Notes: a model not told the origin generated them from the sequence alone. Positions 26,540 to 36,518 are shown, counted from the first letter of the stretch. The stretch is 64,000 bases of DNA from Lachnoclostridium sp. UBA3262 (GCA_002362575.1 DEUM01000027.1:1-64000); one strand, 5' to 3'. Translations and numbers: made by a program.

Positions 26540-28807
26540 TTACTTTTTTGTTAATTTAGCAAAGGAGGAGCGAAGCTTGCGCTGGCCAAAACTTTCAAAA
26601 TTGACGACAACCTCATAATCATTGTCAAGTTTTGTCATGGAGGTAATAACTCCTGTGCCAAATTTTTTATGTTCTACGGTATCGCCCATTTTATAGTCCG
26701 GACCGCTACTGTCTGAGAAAGAGATACCCTTTTGTATGTAAGGATTGTCGGCGAACGGGTTTTTCCTGTTTTTCGAATAACGGGAGGCCTTTTCCGGAGA
26801 GTAATCTGCCGTTTCTGTGGAAGTAGAAAAGGAGATAACTGGTTCTGGTGGTCTTGGAACTGCACCGGATGTCTGTTTTATCAAAAAACGGGGGATTTCA
26901 TTGATAAAACGGGAGGGACGGTTAAAGTTTATTTCCCCGTTTCGCATGCGCTGGTTTGCGCTTGTCATAGTCAGTTTTTCTTTTGCCCGGGTAATACCGA
27001 CGTAGCAGAGGCGGCGTTCTTCCTCAAGTTCGGTAGGATCATCACCGAATACTGCCATAGCGCCGGGGAAAATATTTTCTTCCATGCCGCACATATACAC
27101 ATACGGAAATTCAAGCCCCTTTGCACTGTGCAGAGTCATGAGAAGAACCTGTTCGGCATCGTCCGATACGGTATCAATATCGGCGACAAGTGCAATGTCT
27201 TCTAACAGACCGTTCAGCGTTGGCGTTTCTTCACATTCGTCCTCATACTGGACGACCTTGTTCAGCAGAGAGTCAATGTTTTCAATACGGGATTCTGCCT
27301 CAATCGTATCCTCCGCCTGTAAAAGACGGACATAGCCGGTCGTGTCTATGATTTCATTCAATAAATCCTCCAGTGTATAGTCCTCTGCGCGGAGTTTTTT
27401 CCTGAGCTGCTCAATCAGGCTGACAAAGGAATTGATATTGCCGGCAGCACGCTGGCAGCCCGGAATATGCTCTGCCTGACAGAGGGCGTCATAGAAGGAA
27501 ATCTCATTTTCCAGAGCGTAGTCGGTAATGCGTCCGATGGTAGTCTGTCCGATACCCCGTCTGGGAATGTTGATGATTCTTTTAATCGCAATGTCATCTG
27601 CGCTGTTATTGACCGTCTTCATGTAGCACAGTAAATCCTTTATTTCCTTTCTGGCATAGAAGTTAATGGCGCCGACGATGCGGTAGGGAATACCTTCATA
27701 CACAAGCTTTTCCTCGAAGATACGGGACTGTGCATTTGTCCGGTATAAAATTGCAAAATCCGAGTAGTTCCGGTTCTCTTGTTTTACCGTCCGCTGAATA
27801 TCAGAGGCGATGTTTTCTGCCTCCTCGTATTCATTGTCATATCTGCCGTAGGAGATGGGAGCTCCTTCCTCCGCCTCCGTCCAGAGAGCCTTTTCTTTTC
27901 GCATCGTATTATTTTTAATGACTTCGTTGGCGGCGGACAGAATATTTTTCGTCGAGCGGTAATTCTGTTCCAGCCGGATTACTTTGGTCGCTGGAAAGAT
28001 TTTCTCAAAATTCAGTATGTTATAAATATTTGCGCCGCGGAATTTGTAAATGGACTGGTCGTCGTCACCAACTACACAAAGATTCTGGTAACGGCTTGCC
28101 AGCAGGCTGAGCAGAGTAAACTGCGCGGTGTTCGTATCCTGATACTCGTCAACAAGCAGAAATTGGAAACGTTGCTGGTAATAATCAAGAACCTCGGCGT
28201 TGGACTGAAATAACTGGACAGTCAGCATAATCAAATCGTCAAAATCCAGTGCGTTGTTGTGTTTCAGTCGTTTCTGGTATTCTTTATAGACGGTTCCAAA
28301 AATCTTTTTATTGTATTCTTTTTCTACCTCGGAAGCGTACTGCTCCGGCGTTTTCAGTTCATCTTTTGCTGAAGATATCGCATTTAAGAAAGTTCTTTCC
28401 CGGTATTTTTTTGTGTCAATATTCAGGCTCTTGCAGATATCCTTCATCAGTACTTTCTGGTCGTCACTGTCATAGATGGTAAAGCTTCGCTCATAACCGA
28501 GATGGTCAATATAGCGGCGGAGAATACGGACGCAGGTGGAGTGGAAGGTGCTGACCCATATATTTTGTGCGCCGAAGCTGACGATATTATCTACGCGCTC
28601 GCGCATTTCATTCGCCGCCTTATTGGTAAATGTGAGGGCAAGAATATTGTATGGGCTGACACCACATTCTTCAATCAGATAGGCAATCCGGTGAGTCAGC
28701 ACCTTTGTTTTTCCCGAGCCGGCTCCGGCTAAAATAAGGAGCGGTCCCTCAAAATGGAGAACCGCTTCTTTTTGTTTATCATTTAATCCTGCAAATAAAT
28801 CACTCAT
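26540..28807 (-). CDS. pcrA: ATP-dependent DNA helicase PcrA/UvrD
   Basis: This superfamily 1A 3'-5' helicase is used in repair and rolling-circle replication. It is 755 aa with all UvrD-type motifs: Walker A 'AGAGSGKTKVL' (about 33), 'DEYQDTN', 'VGDDDQSIYKFRGA', 'LEQNYRST', 'TLHSAKGLEFPYVY' and 'YVGITRAKEKL'. The C-terminal Tudor-like RNA-polymerase-binding patch ('DTVEHKKFGTGVI') is present, as in PcrA. It lies 15 nt after the DUF1836 gene and is probably co-transcribed with it. Confidence 0.96.
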   Translation of the reverse strand: MSDLFAGLNDKQKEAVLHFEGPLLILAGAGSGKTKVLTHRIAYLIEECGVSPYNILALTFTNKAANEMRERVDNIVSFGAQNIWVSTFHSTCVRILRRYIDHLGYERSFTIYDSDDQKVLMKDICKSLNIDTKKYRERTFLNAISSAKDELKTPEQYASEVEKEYNKKIFGTVYKEYQKRLKHNNALDFDDLIMLTVQLFQSNAEVLDYYQQRFQFLLVDEYQDTNTAQFTLLSLLASRYQNLCVVGDDDQSIYKFRGANIYNILNFEKIFPATKVIRLEQNYRSTKNILSAANEVIKNNTMRKEKALWTEAEEGAPISYGRYDNEYEEAENIASDIQRTVKQENRNYSDFAILYRTNAQSRIFEEKLVYEGIPYRIVGAINFYARKEIKDLLCYMKTVNNSADDIAIKRIINIPRRGIGQTTIGRITDYALENEISFYDALCQAEHIPGCQRAAGNINSFVSLIEQLRKKLRAEDYTLEDLLNEIIDTTGYVRLLQAEDTIEAESRIENIDSLLNKVVQYEDECEETPTLNGLLEDIALVADIDTVSDDAEQVLLMTLHSAKGLEFPYVYMCGMEENIFPGAMAVFGDDPTELEEERRLCYVGITRAKEKLTMTSANQRMRNGEINFNRPSRFINEIPRFLIKQTSGAVPRPPEPVISFSTSTETADYSPEKASRYSKNRKNPFADNPYIQKGISFSDSSGPDYKMGDTVEHKKFGTGVITSMTKLDNDYEVVVNFESFGQRKLRSSFAKLTKK

Positions 28808-28822
28808 GTTTCTACACTACCT

Positions 28823-29443
28823 CTACTTTTCCTTTTTATCGTTTTTATAATCAGACAGAGTCTCATCAATCATTCGCTCTACTACCTGCTTTTTCAGATA
28901 AGCGTCAAAGCTGAGCAGACAGATAAAGGCAAAGCGGGAGAGAAAGTCTGCCTCTTCCTCATCTTTGACATCCGGAAATAAATTCTGGGAGGCCTTGAAA
29001 CGTCTCAGTATATCCTTTGTCAGATTGTCTGTCTGAATCCGTTCCATGCGGAAAATTGTACCATATATTTCCTCAAGGGTTACATCTCTCGATTTGCTTT
29101 CATAAAACATATCGGTCAGTGGTTTGAAAATTTTCTGTATGTCATTGATAGAGAGCACATTTTTAAAATAATACAAAAAAATCAGAAGATACATATGCTC
29201 TTTTGAATATTTTTTCTTTACCGGCGGTGGAAGAAAATCATTTTTTGTATAGTTATTTATCATGGTTTTGGTAAGGATTTTGTCGTCATCCATGCGCTTG
29301 CAGGCGCAGAGGTGTTCGTCCATAAAGGTCGTTACCTGATCCATGTACAAATCAATATTTGGGATATCCTCCGGATTGATATAATCAATTTCATTCAGCT
29401 TCCGGATAATATCCATAATGCTGTCTTCATTTGAGCGTTCCAT
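28823..29443 (-). CDS. DUF1836-domain protein, probable regulator
   Basis: This 206-aa cytosolic protein matches the DUF1836 family of Firmicutes: 'IDYINPEDIPNIDLYMDQVTTFM' style N-terminus (about 17-39), then 'KTMINNYTKNDFLPPP' with 'YSKEHMYLLIFLYY', resembling a MerR-like DNA-binding arrangement. The family has no proven function. It is the first gene of the minus-strand pcrA unit and diverges from rlmD. Confidence 0.8.
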   Translation of the reverse strand: MERSNEDSIMDIIRKLNEIDYINPEDIPNIDLYMDQVTTFMDEHLCACKRMDDDKILTKTMINNYTKNDFLPPPVKKKYSKEHMYLLIFLYYFKNVLSINDIQKIFKPLTDMFYESKSRDVTLEEIYGTIFRMERIQTDNLTKDILRRFKASQNLFPDVKDEEEADFLSRFAFICLLSFDAYLKKQVVERMIDETLSDYKNDKKEK

Positions 29444-29499
29444 GTTTTCCTCGTTTCTGCGCGGTGAGCCGCACCTTGTTTTGCTCTGTAATGTATATT

Positions 29500-29528
29500 A
29501 GTATATCTGATTTTGCAGGTTAAATCAA
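29500..29528 (-). promoter_or_regulatory. DUF1836-pcrA promoter
   Basis: On the minus strand, TTGATT (plus positions 29523-29528) and TATACT (29500-29505) are 17 bp apart, with the start codon at 29443. Confidence 0.65.
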
Positions 29529-29586
29529 CCTTTCGGAAAAGAGTTTGTGTAAAAATTTTATATCTGAAATTTTTATTGTCCCTAAA

Positions 29587-29615
29587 ATGACAATTTCCTT
29601 TTGATGTGGTATACT
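29587..29615 (+). promoter_or_regulatory. rlmD promoter
   Basis: ATGACA (29587-29592) and TATACT (29610-29615) are 17 bp apart, about 35 nt ahead of the rlmD start. Confidence 0.65.
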
Positions 29616-29650
29616 AAATATATTTAAAGGCCGGAAGGAGCAAATTTCTA

Positions 29651-31042
29651 ATGAAGAAAAATGAATCTTATGAGGGCGTAGTTACGGCGCTCCGGTTTCC
29701 GAATAAAGGTATCGTAAAGGTGGAGGGAGAGGATGTTCCGGTGCTTGTGAAAAACACACTGCCGGGACAGAGGGTAAGATTTCAGTTAAAGAAGGCAAGG
29801 AAATCGAAACCAGAGGGGAACCTTTCCGAGATATTGGAAAGGTCTCCGCTGGAAAATGCGGTGCCTCCGTGTCCGCACTTTTCCGACTGTGGGGGATGCG
29901 CTTACCAGACAATGGATTATGAAAACCAAAAGGAGTTGAAGCTCTCTCAGGTAAGGGAACTGCTAAATGCTGTGTACAAGGATTTTCCTCTGGAAGAATG
30001 TATATCCAGCCCGGCAGAATGGGAGTACCGGAATAAAATGGAGTTTTCGTTTGGAGATGAGGTAAAGGACGGGCCGCTTGCGCTCGGTCTTCACAAGAGG
30101 GGGAGCTTTTACGATATTGTACCAGTGCCGGACTGCCGGATTGTGGATTCGGATTTGCGGAAAATTCTTTCCGCTACGTTGGAATTTTTTAAGGATAGAG
30201 AGATTCCGTTTTATCACAAAATGCGTCACGAGGGCGTGTTAAGGCATTTGCTTGTAAGGAAGGGGAGAGCGACGGGAGAGATTCTTGTCTGCCTTGTTAC
30301 GACTTCGCAGGAGAGGGAGATGCTTTTTGAGGGGGAGAAGCTGGCAGAGAAATACAGGGAACATCTTCTCGGGCTTTCCATCGAGGGGAGCTATGCCGGG
30401 ATTCTGCATATGATAAATGACAGCCTGTCGGATGTGGTAAAGGCAGATGAGATAACCGTTTTATATGGCCAAGATTATTTCTATGAGGAAATTCTTGGGC
30501 TAAAATTTAAGATTTCACCATTTTCTTTTTTTCAGACAAATTCTGCCGGAGCCGAGGTTTTGTATTCGGTGGCGAGGGAATATATTGGAGATATTGCTGG
30601 AAAGACGGTGTTTGACTTATACAGTGGGACAGGCACGATTGCTCAGGTGCTTGCCCCGGTGGCGGGCAGTGTGACAGGGGTTGAGATTGTAGAGGAGGCG
30701 GTTGCCGCTGCAAGAGAAAATGCCCGACTGAACGGACTGGATAACTGCACATTTCTTGCCGGAGATGTGTTGAAGATAATTGATGAGATGAGGCAAACTC
30801 CCGACACGATTGTGCTTGATCCGCCGAGAGAGGGAATTCATCCGAAAGCGATTCGGAAGATACTGGATTTCGGAGTGGAACGGATTGTCTATATTTCCTG
30901 CAAACCGACAAGCCTTGCAAGGGATTTGGAGGTTTTCCTTGAGTATGGGTATCGTCCGGTCAAAGCGCAGTGCGTAGATATGTTCCCGTGGACGAGAGGG
31001 ATAGAGACGGTTGTATTGTTTCAAAAGTCCGCGCTTTTTTAA
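29651..31042 (+). CDS. rlmD: 23S rRNA (uracil-5-)-methyltransferase, RlmD/RlmCD type
   Basis: This SAM-dependent enzyme methylates uracil C5 in 23S rRNA (and related TrmA-family targets). It is 463 aa. An N-terminal TRAM domain (about 5-60) precedes the [4Fe-4S] cluster ligands 'CPHFSDCGGCAYQ' (with a later Cys). The Rossmann core has 'FDLYSGTGTIAQ', and the catalytic cysteine is in 'YISCKPTSLARDL'. Gram-positive members can cover both U747 and U1939; which applies is not visible. Start has an aaggag site. Confidence 0.92.
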   Translation: MKKNESYEGVVTALRFPNKGIVKVEGEDVPVLVKNTLPGQRVRFQLKKARKSKPEGNLSEILERSPLENAVPPCPHFSDCGGCAYQTMDYENQKELKLSQVRELLNAVYKDFPLEECISSPAEWEYRNKMEFSFGDEVKDGPLALGLHKRGSFYDIVPVPDCRIVDSDLRKILSATLEFFKDREIPFYHKMRHEGVLRHLLVRKGRATGEILVCLVTTSQEREMLFEGEKLAEKYREHLLGLSIEGSYAGILHMINDSLSDVVKADEITVLYGQDYFYEEILGLKFKISPFSFFQTNSAGAEVLYSVAREYIGDIAGKTVFDLYSGTGTIAQVLAPVAGSVTGVEIVEEAVAAARENARLNGLDNCTFLAGDVLKIIDEMRQTPDTIVLDPPREGIHPKAIRKILDFGVERIVYISCKPTSLARDLEVFLEYGYRPVKAQCVDMFPWTRGIETVVLFQKSALF

Positions 31043-31050
31043 ATCACAGA

Positions 31051-31079
31051 TTGAGCTTGCAGGTAGTTTATGTTACAAT
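31051..31079 (+). promoter_or_regulatory. Promoter of the HD-GYP propeller gene
   Basis: TTGAGC (31051-31056) and TACAAT (31074-31079) are 17 bp apart in the 95-bp gap after rlmD. Confidence 0.5.
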
Positions 31080-31137
31080 CACATTAGATAAAAAGAAAAA
31101 GAGAAAAGAGGTTTTACTGTTTTCAGAAGGAGGCATT

Positions 31138-34095
31138 ATGAATCCCCAAATACACCCACGAAAAAAGAAATGGCAGAAGAATTATTTTATATCCCTGTTT
31201 TTGGCCGTTATAATGGCAGGCATGATGCTTTCTACAAAAGTAGTATTAGCACAGGGGCCGAGTATTACCGGGCAGGGAGTCGGTTATTCTGCGGTTCTAT
31301 ATGATAATAGCAATGGTCTTGCCACCTCGGAGGCAAATGCTATTGCACAGACAAAGGATGGCTTTATCTGGCTCGGCGGTTACAGTGGACTGATACGATA
31401 TGATGGAAATACGTTTTACCGATACGATTCGTCGGTGGGAATTACAAGTGTAGTGAGTCTGTATGTGGACTCGAAGGACCGCTTATGGATCGGGACAAAC
31501 GATAACGGCGCTGCCGTTTATGACAGAGGAAAGTTTTCATTTTATGGAAGGAAAGAGGGACTGGTTTCTCTGTCAATCCGCTCAATTACCGAGGACAGCA
31601 TGGGTAATATTATTCTAGCTACGACACAGGGACTGGCTTACATAGACAAAAATGATAAATTACATTTTTTGGATGATAAAAATATAAATGAAAAATACAT
31701 ATGTGAAATTAAGTCCGATGCGGATGGAGTCGTCTATGGGTGTACGCTGGACGGGGCTTTTTTCTCTATGGAAAATCTTGGGGTAACTGCCATTTACGAC
31801 GGACAGAAGCTGGGGATTGGCGTAGTGTCCTGCATCTGTCCGGGAGAAGAAAAAGGGCAGATTTATTTGGGAACAGAAAACTCTACGGTTATACGGGGAA
31901 ATATATCGGAGGGCATGAAAGGGTATGAAACGTTTTCAGCTCATCCCCAGGTAAATATCAATACGATTTATCCAGCGGCAGATGGTCTGGTATGGGTTTG
32001 TGCAGATAATGGAATAGGGTATTTTGACAAAAAGAAACAGTATGCTGAGTTAAAAGATATTCCGATGAATAATTCTGTAGATGAAATGACGATAGATTTT
32101 GAGGGGAATCTTTGGTTTGTTTCTTCCAGACAGGGGGTTATGAAGATTGTCGGCAGTCCGTTTACCGATATGAATCGCATCGCCGGCTTGGAAACCTCGG
32201 TTGTAAACACTACCTGTATGTACCAGGGAGAATTATATATCGGAACGGATACGGGACTGTGTCTTTTGGATAAAAATGACAAGAAAAAAGAAAATGTCCT
32301 CACAAAGCTGTTAAAGGGCGTTCGTATTCGCTGTATCAAAGAGGATTCAAAGGGAAAGCTCTGGCTGTGTACCTACAGCGATAACGGTCTGGTCTGCTAT
32401 CATGGGGACAAAACATATACAAGCTATCAGGAGAAGGATGGGTTAAAATCGAACCGTGTCAGGGGGATGACGGAATTATCGGATGGAACGATTGCGGTTG
32501 CTACAAATGGAGGCGTCAATCTGATAAAGGATGGGAAGATTACCGATGCCTATGATGAAAAAGATGGAATTATCAATACAGAGATTTTGACAATCTGTGA
32601 GGGAGATGACGGAGAGCTTCTTCTAGGGAGCGACGGCGGCGGTATTTATATTTTGAAAAAGGGGAAAATAACAAGACTGGGTATTGACGATGGGCTGAAA
32701 TCGGAGATTATCCTCAGGATAAAAAAGGACACACAGCGCTCTATATATTGGATTATTACAAGCAATTCCATTTCGTATATGAAAGAAGGTAAGATTCATA
32801 CGCTGTCGAAGTTTCCGTATTCCAATAACTTTGATATGTATTTTGATAAGGCTGGCGGCATATGGATTTTGAGCAGCAACGGGATTTATGTAGTGAATGG
32901 AGAAGATTTGCTGGCCGACAAAGAGCAGGAATATTCTTTTTACGATATGAAAAGCGGGCTGCCCAGCGTTGCTACCGCAAACTCGAGGAGTTATCTGTCT
33001 GAGGATGGGACACTGTATATTTCAGGCGTACTCGGTGTAAGCCGTATCAATATCAATGAAAATCATGATATGGGAGGGACGACAAGGCTTCTTGTGCCGT
33101 ATATTGAGGCAGATGATACTATCATGTATGTAGAAGACGGGAAGACGGTAACAATTCCATCGGACTGTAAGCGCCTGACGATACATGGTTATGCACTTAC
33201 CTATTCCCTGCAAAATCCCCGGCTGAATTATTATCTGGCAGGCTTTGATGAAAAACCGGTCTCTGTTTCAAAACAGGACATGCAGCCGGCCAGCTATACA
33301 AATTTGAGCAGCGGTAAATACGTCTATCATTTGTCCGTTATTGATACGATGGATGGAAAGGAAAAAAATTCGATTGCTATTACGGTTGTAAAGGAAAAGG
33401 CATTTTATGAGCAGATATGGTTCTGGCTGTTATTAGGTGTCGTTGTGGTCGTCCTGATTTTGACTGAGGTTCATCTGCATACCCGTCACAAGACTTCAAA
33501 GCTTATGGAAAAGCAGAAGGAGACGAAGACCTTTATCAACCAGATGATACATGCTTTTGCGAAATGTATTGACATAAAGGATAAATATACAACCGGACAT
33601 TCTTTCCGGGTGGCGGATTACACAAAGAAGATTGCAAAGCGGATGGGCTATGCAGAGGAAATCGTAGATGATGTTTATAATATTGGTCTGCTGCATGACA
33701 TTGGGAAGATTATGATTCCAGATGAAATTCTGAATAAGCCGGAAAAGCTTACTCCGGAGGAATATGAGGTGATGAAGCGGCATGCCATGAACGGGTATGA
33801 TATTTTGAAAGAAATAGAGGCTGCGCCGAATCTGGCTCTCGGCGCCGGATTCCATCATGAGAGGATTGATGGCACCGGCTATCCATTTGGAAAGGCGGGA
33901 GATGAGATTCCGCACATTGCCCAGATTATTGCTGTGGCAGACACTTTTGATACAATGAATTCGACCAGACCGTACCGCAAAAAACTTAAAATGGAGGATA
34001 TCGTAAAAGAACTGAAACGTGTAGGGGGAACACAGTTAAATGAGGAGGTTGTACAGGTATTGCTTACATTGATTGAAGAAGGAGAAGTGGGATAG
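31138..34095 (+). CDS. Reg_prop beta-propeller sensor with HD-GYP output
   Basis: This 985-aa transmembrane sensor has an N-terminal signal/anchor helix (about 15-36). A long extracellular region (about 45-690) is made of Reg_prop ('two-component regulator propeller') repeats, visible as many 'IWLGGYSGLIRYDG', 'LWIGTNDNGA', 'IAVATNGGVNLI' units. A Y_Y_Y-like domain (about 690-755) and a membrane helix ('FWLLLGVVVVVLILT') follow. The C-terminal HD-GYP domain has 'LHDIGKIMIPDEI' and 'HHERIDGTGYP'. HD-GYP enzymes usually degrade cyclic di-GMP. Reg_prop sensors normally end in kinases or hybrid kinases, so direct fusion to HD-GYP is notable. ATG 31138 has agaaggagg in front. Confidence 0.88.
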   Translation: MNPQIHPRKKKWQKNYFISLFLAVIMAGMMLSTKVVLAQGPSITGQGVGYSAVLYDNSNGLATSEANAIAQTKDGFIWLGGYSGLIRYDGNTFYRYDSSVGITSVVSLYVDSKDRLWIGTNDNGAAVYDRGKFSFYGRKEGLVSLSIRSITEDSMGNIILATTQGLAYIDKNDKLHFLDDKNINEKYICEIKSDADGVVYGCTLDGAFFSMENLGVTAIYDGQKLGIGVVSCICPGEEKGQIYLGTENSTVIRGNISEGMKGYETFSAHPQVNINTIYPAADGLVWVCADNGIGYFDKKKQYAELKDIPMNNSVDEMTIDFEGNLWFVSSRQGVMKIVGSPFTDMNRIAGLETSVVNTTCMYQGELYIGTDTGLCLLDKNDKKKENVLTKLLKGVRIRCIKEDSKGKLWLCTYSDNGLVCYHGDKTYTSYQEKDGLKSNRVRGMTELSDGTIAVATNGGVNLIKDGKITDAYDEKDGIINTEILTICEGDDGELLLGSDGGGIYILKKGKITRLGIDDGLKSEIILRIKKDTQRSIYWIITSNSISYMKEGKIHTLSKFPYSNNFDMYFDKAGGIWILSSNGIYVVNGEDLLADKEQEYSFYDMKSGLPSVATANSRSYLSEDGTLYISGVLGVSRININENHDMGGTTRLLVPYIEADDTIMYVEDGKTVTIPSDCKRLTIHGYALTYSLQNPRLNYYLAGFDEKPVSVSKQDMQPASYTNLSSGKYVYHLSVIDTMDGKEKNSIAITVVKEKAFYEQIWFWLLLGVVVVVLILTEVHLHTRHKTSKLMEKQKETKTFINQMIHAFAKCIDIKDKYTTGHSFRVADYTKKIAKRMGYAEEIVDDVYNIGLLHDIGKIMIPDEILNKPEKLTPEEYEVMKRHAMNGYDILKEIEAAPNLALGAGFHHERIDGTGYPFGKAGDEIPHIAQIIAVADTFDTMNSTRPYRKKLKMEDIVKELKRVGGTQLNEEVVQVLLTLIEEGEVG

Positions 34096-34101
34096 GGACA
34101 T

Positions 34102-34737
34102 ATGAGACAGCACAAAGCTATGTTTCGGTATGTAGAGGATATTCTTTATAGCTATGACCGGAAAAAAGGGGAAAAGAGCAAAAACCAGATTGCATATGAC
34201 CGATATGCCCATACGGTACGAGTGTACAAGTGGATGATACGGATTACAAATCAATTGAGAGACGATACCATGGATGTGGAGTCACTGAAAATTGCCACCA
34301 TTTTTCACGATTGTGGTTACAGTGCAGGCAGCAATGAAGACCATGCAGCGATGGGAGCAGCGATTTGCCGCGATTATCTTGAGAGACGGCAGTATCCGCC
34401 AGAGAAAACAGATTTTATCTGTTACTTAATAGAAGAACACTCAAACAAAAAATTATTTCACGAAAAAAATACCCCCGTTGAGCTAATCGTCCTGATGGAG
34501 GCGGACATGCTGGATGACACGGGAGCGATGGGGATTGTCTTAGATTCGTGGATTTCCTCAAAAAATGAGGGAGCAACCTTTGAATCGGTGTGCCGGCACT
34601 TTGAGAAGTATACCTACCGGCACATGAAACAGATGGAATTTGTGACGGCCCCAGGGCGTCAGTTCTGGCACGAGAAACGCAAACTGGTGTATGAGTTTCT
34701 GCGCCAGTACAAACGGGATTTAGGAGATATGAAATAA
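34102..34737 (+). CDS. Stand-alone HD-domain hydrolase
   Basis: This 211-aa cytosolic protein has an HD metal-phosphohydrolase motif: 'IFHDCGYSAGSNEDHA' (about 62-77), then 'EEHSNKK' and an acidic 'EADMLDDTGA'. Substrate is not predictable. It starts 7 nt after the HD-GYP gene, so the two HD proteins are likely translated from one message and may share a nucleotide-signalling role. Confidence 0.75.
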   Translation: MRQHKAMFRYVEDILYSYDRKKGEKSKNQIAYDRYAHTVRVYKWMIRITNQLRDDTMDVESLKIATIFHDCGYSAGSNEDHAAMGAAICRDYLERRQYPPEKTDFICYLIEEHSNKKLFHEKNTPVELIVLMEADMLDDTGAMGIVLDSWISSKNEGATFESVCRHFEKYTYRHMKQMEFVTAPGRQFWHEKRKLVYEFLRQYKRDLGDMK

Positions 34738-34765
34738 CAGGAACAGGTTATGAAGCAGATAAAAT

Positions 34766-35584
34766 TTATTCATGAACCGGCTCATTTGACTTAAAGGTAC
34801 AGGAAAAGCGTTCGTGAAGTGGTTTCCCATGGCGGACGCTCTCATGAAAATCCTGTAATATATCACTGGTCAGGGAGATGGCATTATCATAAATAAACTG
34901 AAGGCTCTGGTTCGTCTTTCTGGCATAGCTTTTCGGATGAACATCCATCATATGCCCTTCCAGTTCTTCATAGTGCATGGAGATATACATACAGAGGCGG
35001 ACGATAAAACGTTTCAAGGAGTGTCCACTTGTCAGTAACCATTTGTAAAACCGCATACTGTAAAGCGCCTCGCGGATTTCCCGCTTGGAGAGGCGAAGTG
35101 GTCTGTATGCCATATATATTGCGTCAATAATATCACGGCTGCAGCCAATCTTTTTCCAGACAGGATATGTGAGCGGGCGGTGTCCGTCCTTGCGAATTAA
35201 ATGGCGGTCAAACTCATTTTCGATTGCCAGATGAGTATAACCGGGATGCTCTGCAAGCGGTATAACAAAGGTATGACATTCGCTATCCAGCATATAGTGG
35301 CAGAGAAAGCCTAAAACATAGGCATATACACCGGAGTCCATGCCCTCCTTGCGGATAATAGGCAGTAGATGCCGCAGGTATTTGTTAATTGGCTGTCCAT
35401 GCTGCCAGTAGCCCATCTGATTAGTGCGGAGCTTCAGCATCGGATGATAGAAAAAGAGAAAATCCGGTCCCTGCAGCCCAGCATTAAATTCTTTCCGGTG
35501 ATTGTTTATAATTGTTTTTAATTCTTCCGGCAGTTTGGCAAGAACCTTCTTTCCAAAAGAATCATGTGTGTAAATACATGGCAT
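34766..35584 (-). CDS. Zinc-dependent phospholipase C-like protein
   Basis: This 272-aa protein matches the zn_dep_PLPC family: 'MPCIYTHDSFGKKVL' (1-15), 'GLQGPDFLFFYHP', 'GFLCHYMLDSECH' and 'HLAIENEFDR', whose His and Asp residues would bind zinc. There is no signal peptide, so the protein appears cytosolic. That is common for this annotation and argues against a secreted toxin-like phospholipase. True substrate unknown. It is convergent with the HD gene and divergent from pgeF. Confidence 0.8.
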   Translation of the reverse strand: MPCIYTHDSFGKKVLAKLPEELKTIINNHRKEFNAGLQGPDFLFFYHPMLKLRTNQMGYWQHGQPINKYLRHLLPIIRKEGMDSGVYAYVLGFLCHYMLDSECHTFVIPLAEHPGYTHLAIENEFDRHLIRKDGHRPLTYPVWKKIGCSRDIIDAIYMAYRPLRLSKREIREALYSMRFYKWLLTSGHSLKRFIVRLCMYISMHYEELEGHMMDVHPKSYARKTNQSLQFIYDNAISLTSDILQDFHESVRHGKPLHERFSCTFKSNEPVHE

Positions 35585-35623
35585 ATATATCCCCTCGATT
35601 CTGCATTAGTTTCTGTTCACATA

Positions 35624-35652
35624 TTGATAGTATATCAAATAAAGAGTAAAAT
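35624..35652 (+). promoter_or_regulatory. pgeF-queH-apbE promoter
   Basis: TTGATA (35624-35629) and TAAAAT (35647-35652) are 17 bp apart. A weaker minus-strand promoter (TATACT at plus 35629-35634) overlaps it, facing the phospholipase-like gene. Confidence 0.6.
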
Positions 35653-35689
35653 ATAAAGTAGAAATGTGTACAAATAAATGGAGGTTAGC

Positions 35690-36514
35690 GTGAAAGCAGT
35701 AAAAAATGAAAAAAATGGTGTGACATTTATTACATTTCCTATTTTTGAAAAGGAACATCTGATACATGGCTTCTCTACAAGGCTGGGAGGGGTAAGCGAA
35801 GGCGATTTTGCGACGATGAATTTTAGCTTTAGCAGAGGAGATGACAGAGCTGCCGTGATGGAAAACCATCGTCGGTTTGCGGAGGCGGTTGGCTATCCGG
35901 TAGAAAATCTTGTGTTTAGTAATCAGGTTCATGAGACAGAGGTGCGTCGTGTGACCGCGGCAGACAGAGGAAAGGGGATCTTCAGGGAGTCGGATATTAT
36001 CGGTGTTGATGCATTGATTACGAATGAGGAAAATGTTGTTCTCATGACATTTTTTGCGGACTGTGTCCCTTTGTTTTTATATGATAAGAAAAACCGTGCG
36101 ATTGGTGCCGCTCATTCAGGATGGCGGGGGACTGTGAAGCGGATAGGAGCTTTGACAGTAAATGCGATGAATAAGGAATTTGGCACAGAGCCGGAGGATT
36201 TACTCGCGGTGATTGGTCCGTCCATCTGTCAGGAATGTTATGAAGTAAGTGAGGATGTGGCAGAGTCATTTCAGGCGGAGTTTGCTAAAAACCAATGGGA
36301 TGAGATTTTGCTTCGCAAACCGGCACATAAATATCTTTTGAATCTTTGGCGTGCGAATGAAATAGTTTTGCAGGAGGCTGGTATTCCGGCAGGGCAGATA
36401 CAGGTGAGCGGGCTATGTACCTGCTGTAATCCGGATTTGCTGTTTTCCCATCGTGCGACGCACGGAAGGAGGGGAAATCTGGCAGGAGCGATTACTCTTG
36501 GGAAGAAAGGTTAA
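35690..36514 (+). CDS. pgeF: Peptidoglycan editing factor / laccase-domain protein
   Basis: This YfiH/PgeF-type protein is 274 aa. Family members have been linked to purine nucleoside cleavage and to removing wrong amino acids from peptidoglycan precursors. The copper/zinc-site residues lie in 'FADCVPLFLYD' and 'AAHSGWRGTVK' with an upstream 'NQVHET'. I chose GTG 35690 because ggagg ends 5 nt before it; the in-frame ATG 35678 is itself part of that ribosome site. queH follows after 4 nt. Confidence 0.88.
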   Translation: MKAVKNEKNGVTFITFPIFEKEHLIHGFSTRLGGVSEGDFATMNFSFSRGDDRAAVMENHRRFAEAVGYPVENLVFSNQVHETEVRRVTAADRGKGIFRESDIIGVDALITNEENVVLMTFFADCVPLFLYDKKNRAIGAAHSGWRGTVKRIGALTVNAMNKEFGTEPEDLLAVIGPSICQECYEVSEDVAESFQAEFAKNQWDEILLRKPAHKYLLNLWRANEIVLQEAGIPAGQIQVSGLCTCCNPDLLFSHRATHGRRGNLAGAITLGKKG

Positions 36515-36518
36515 GGAA

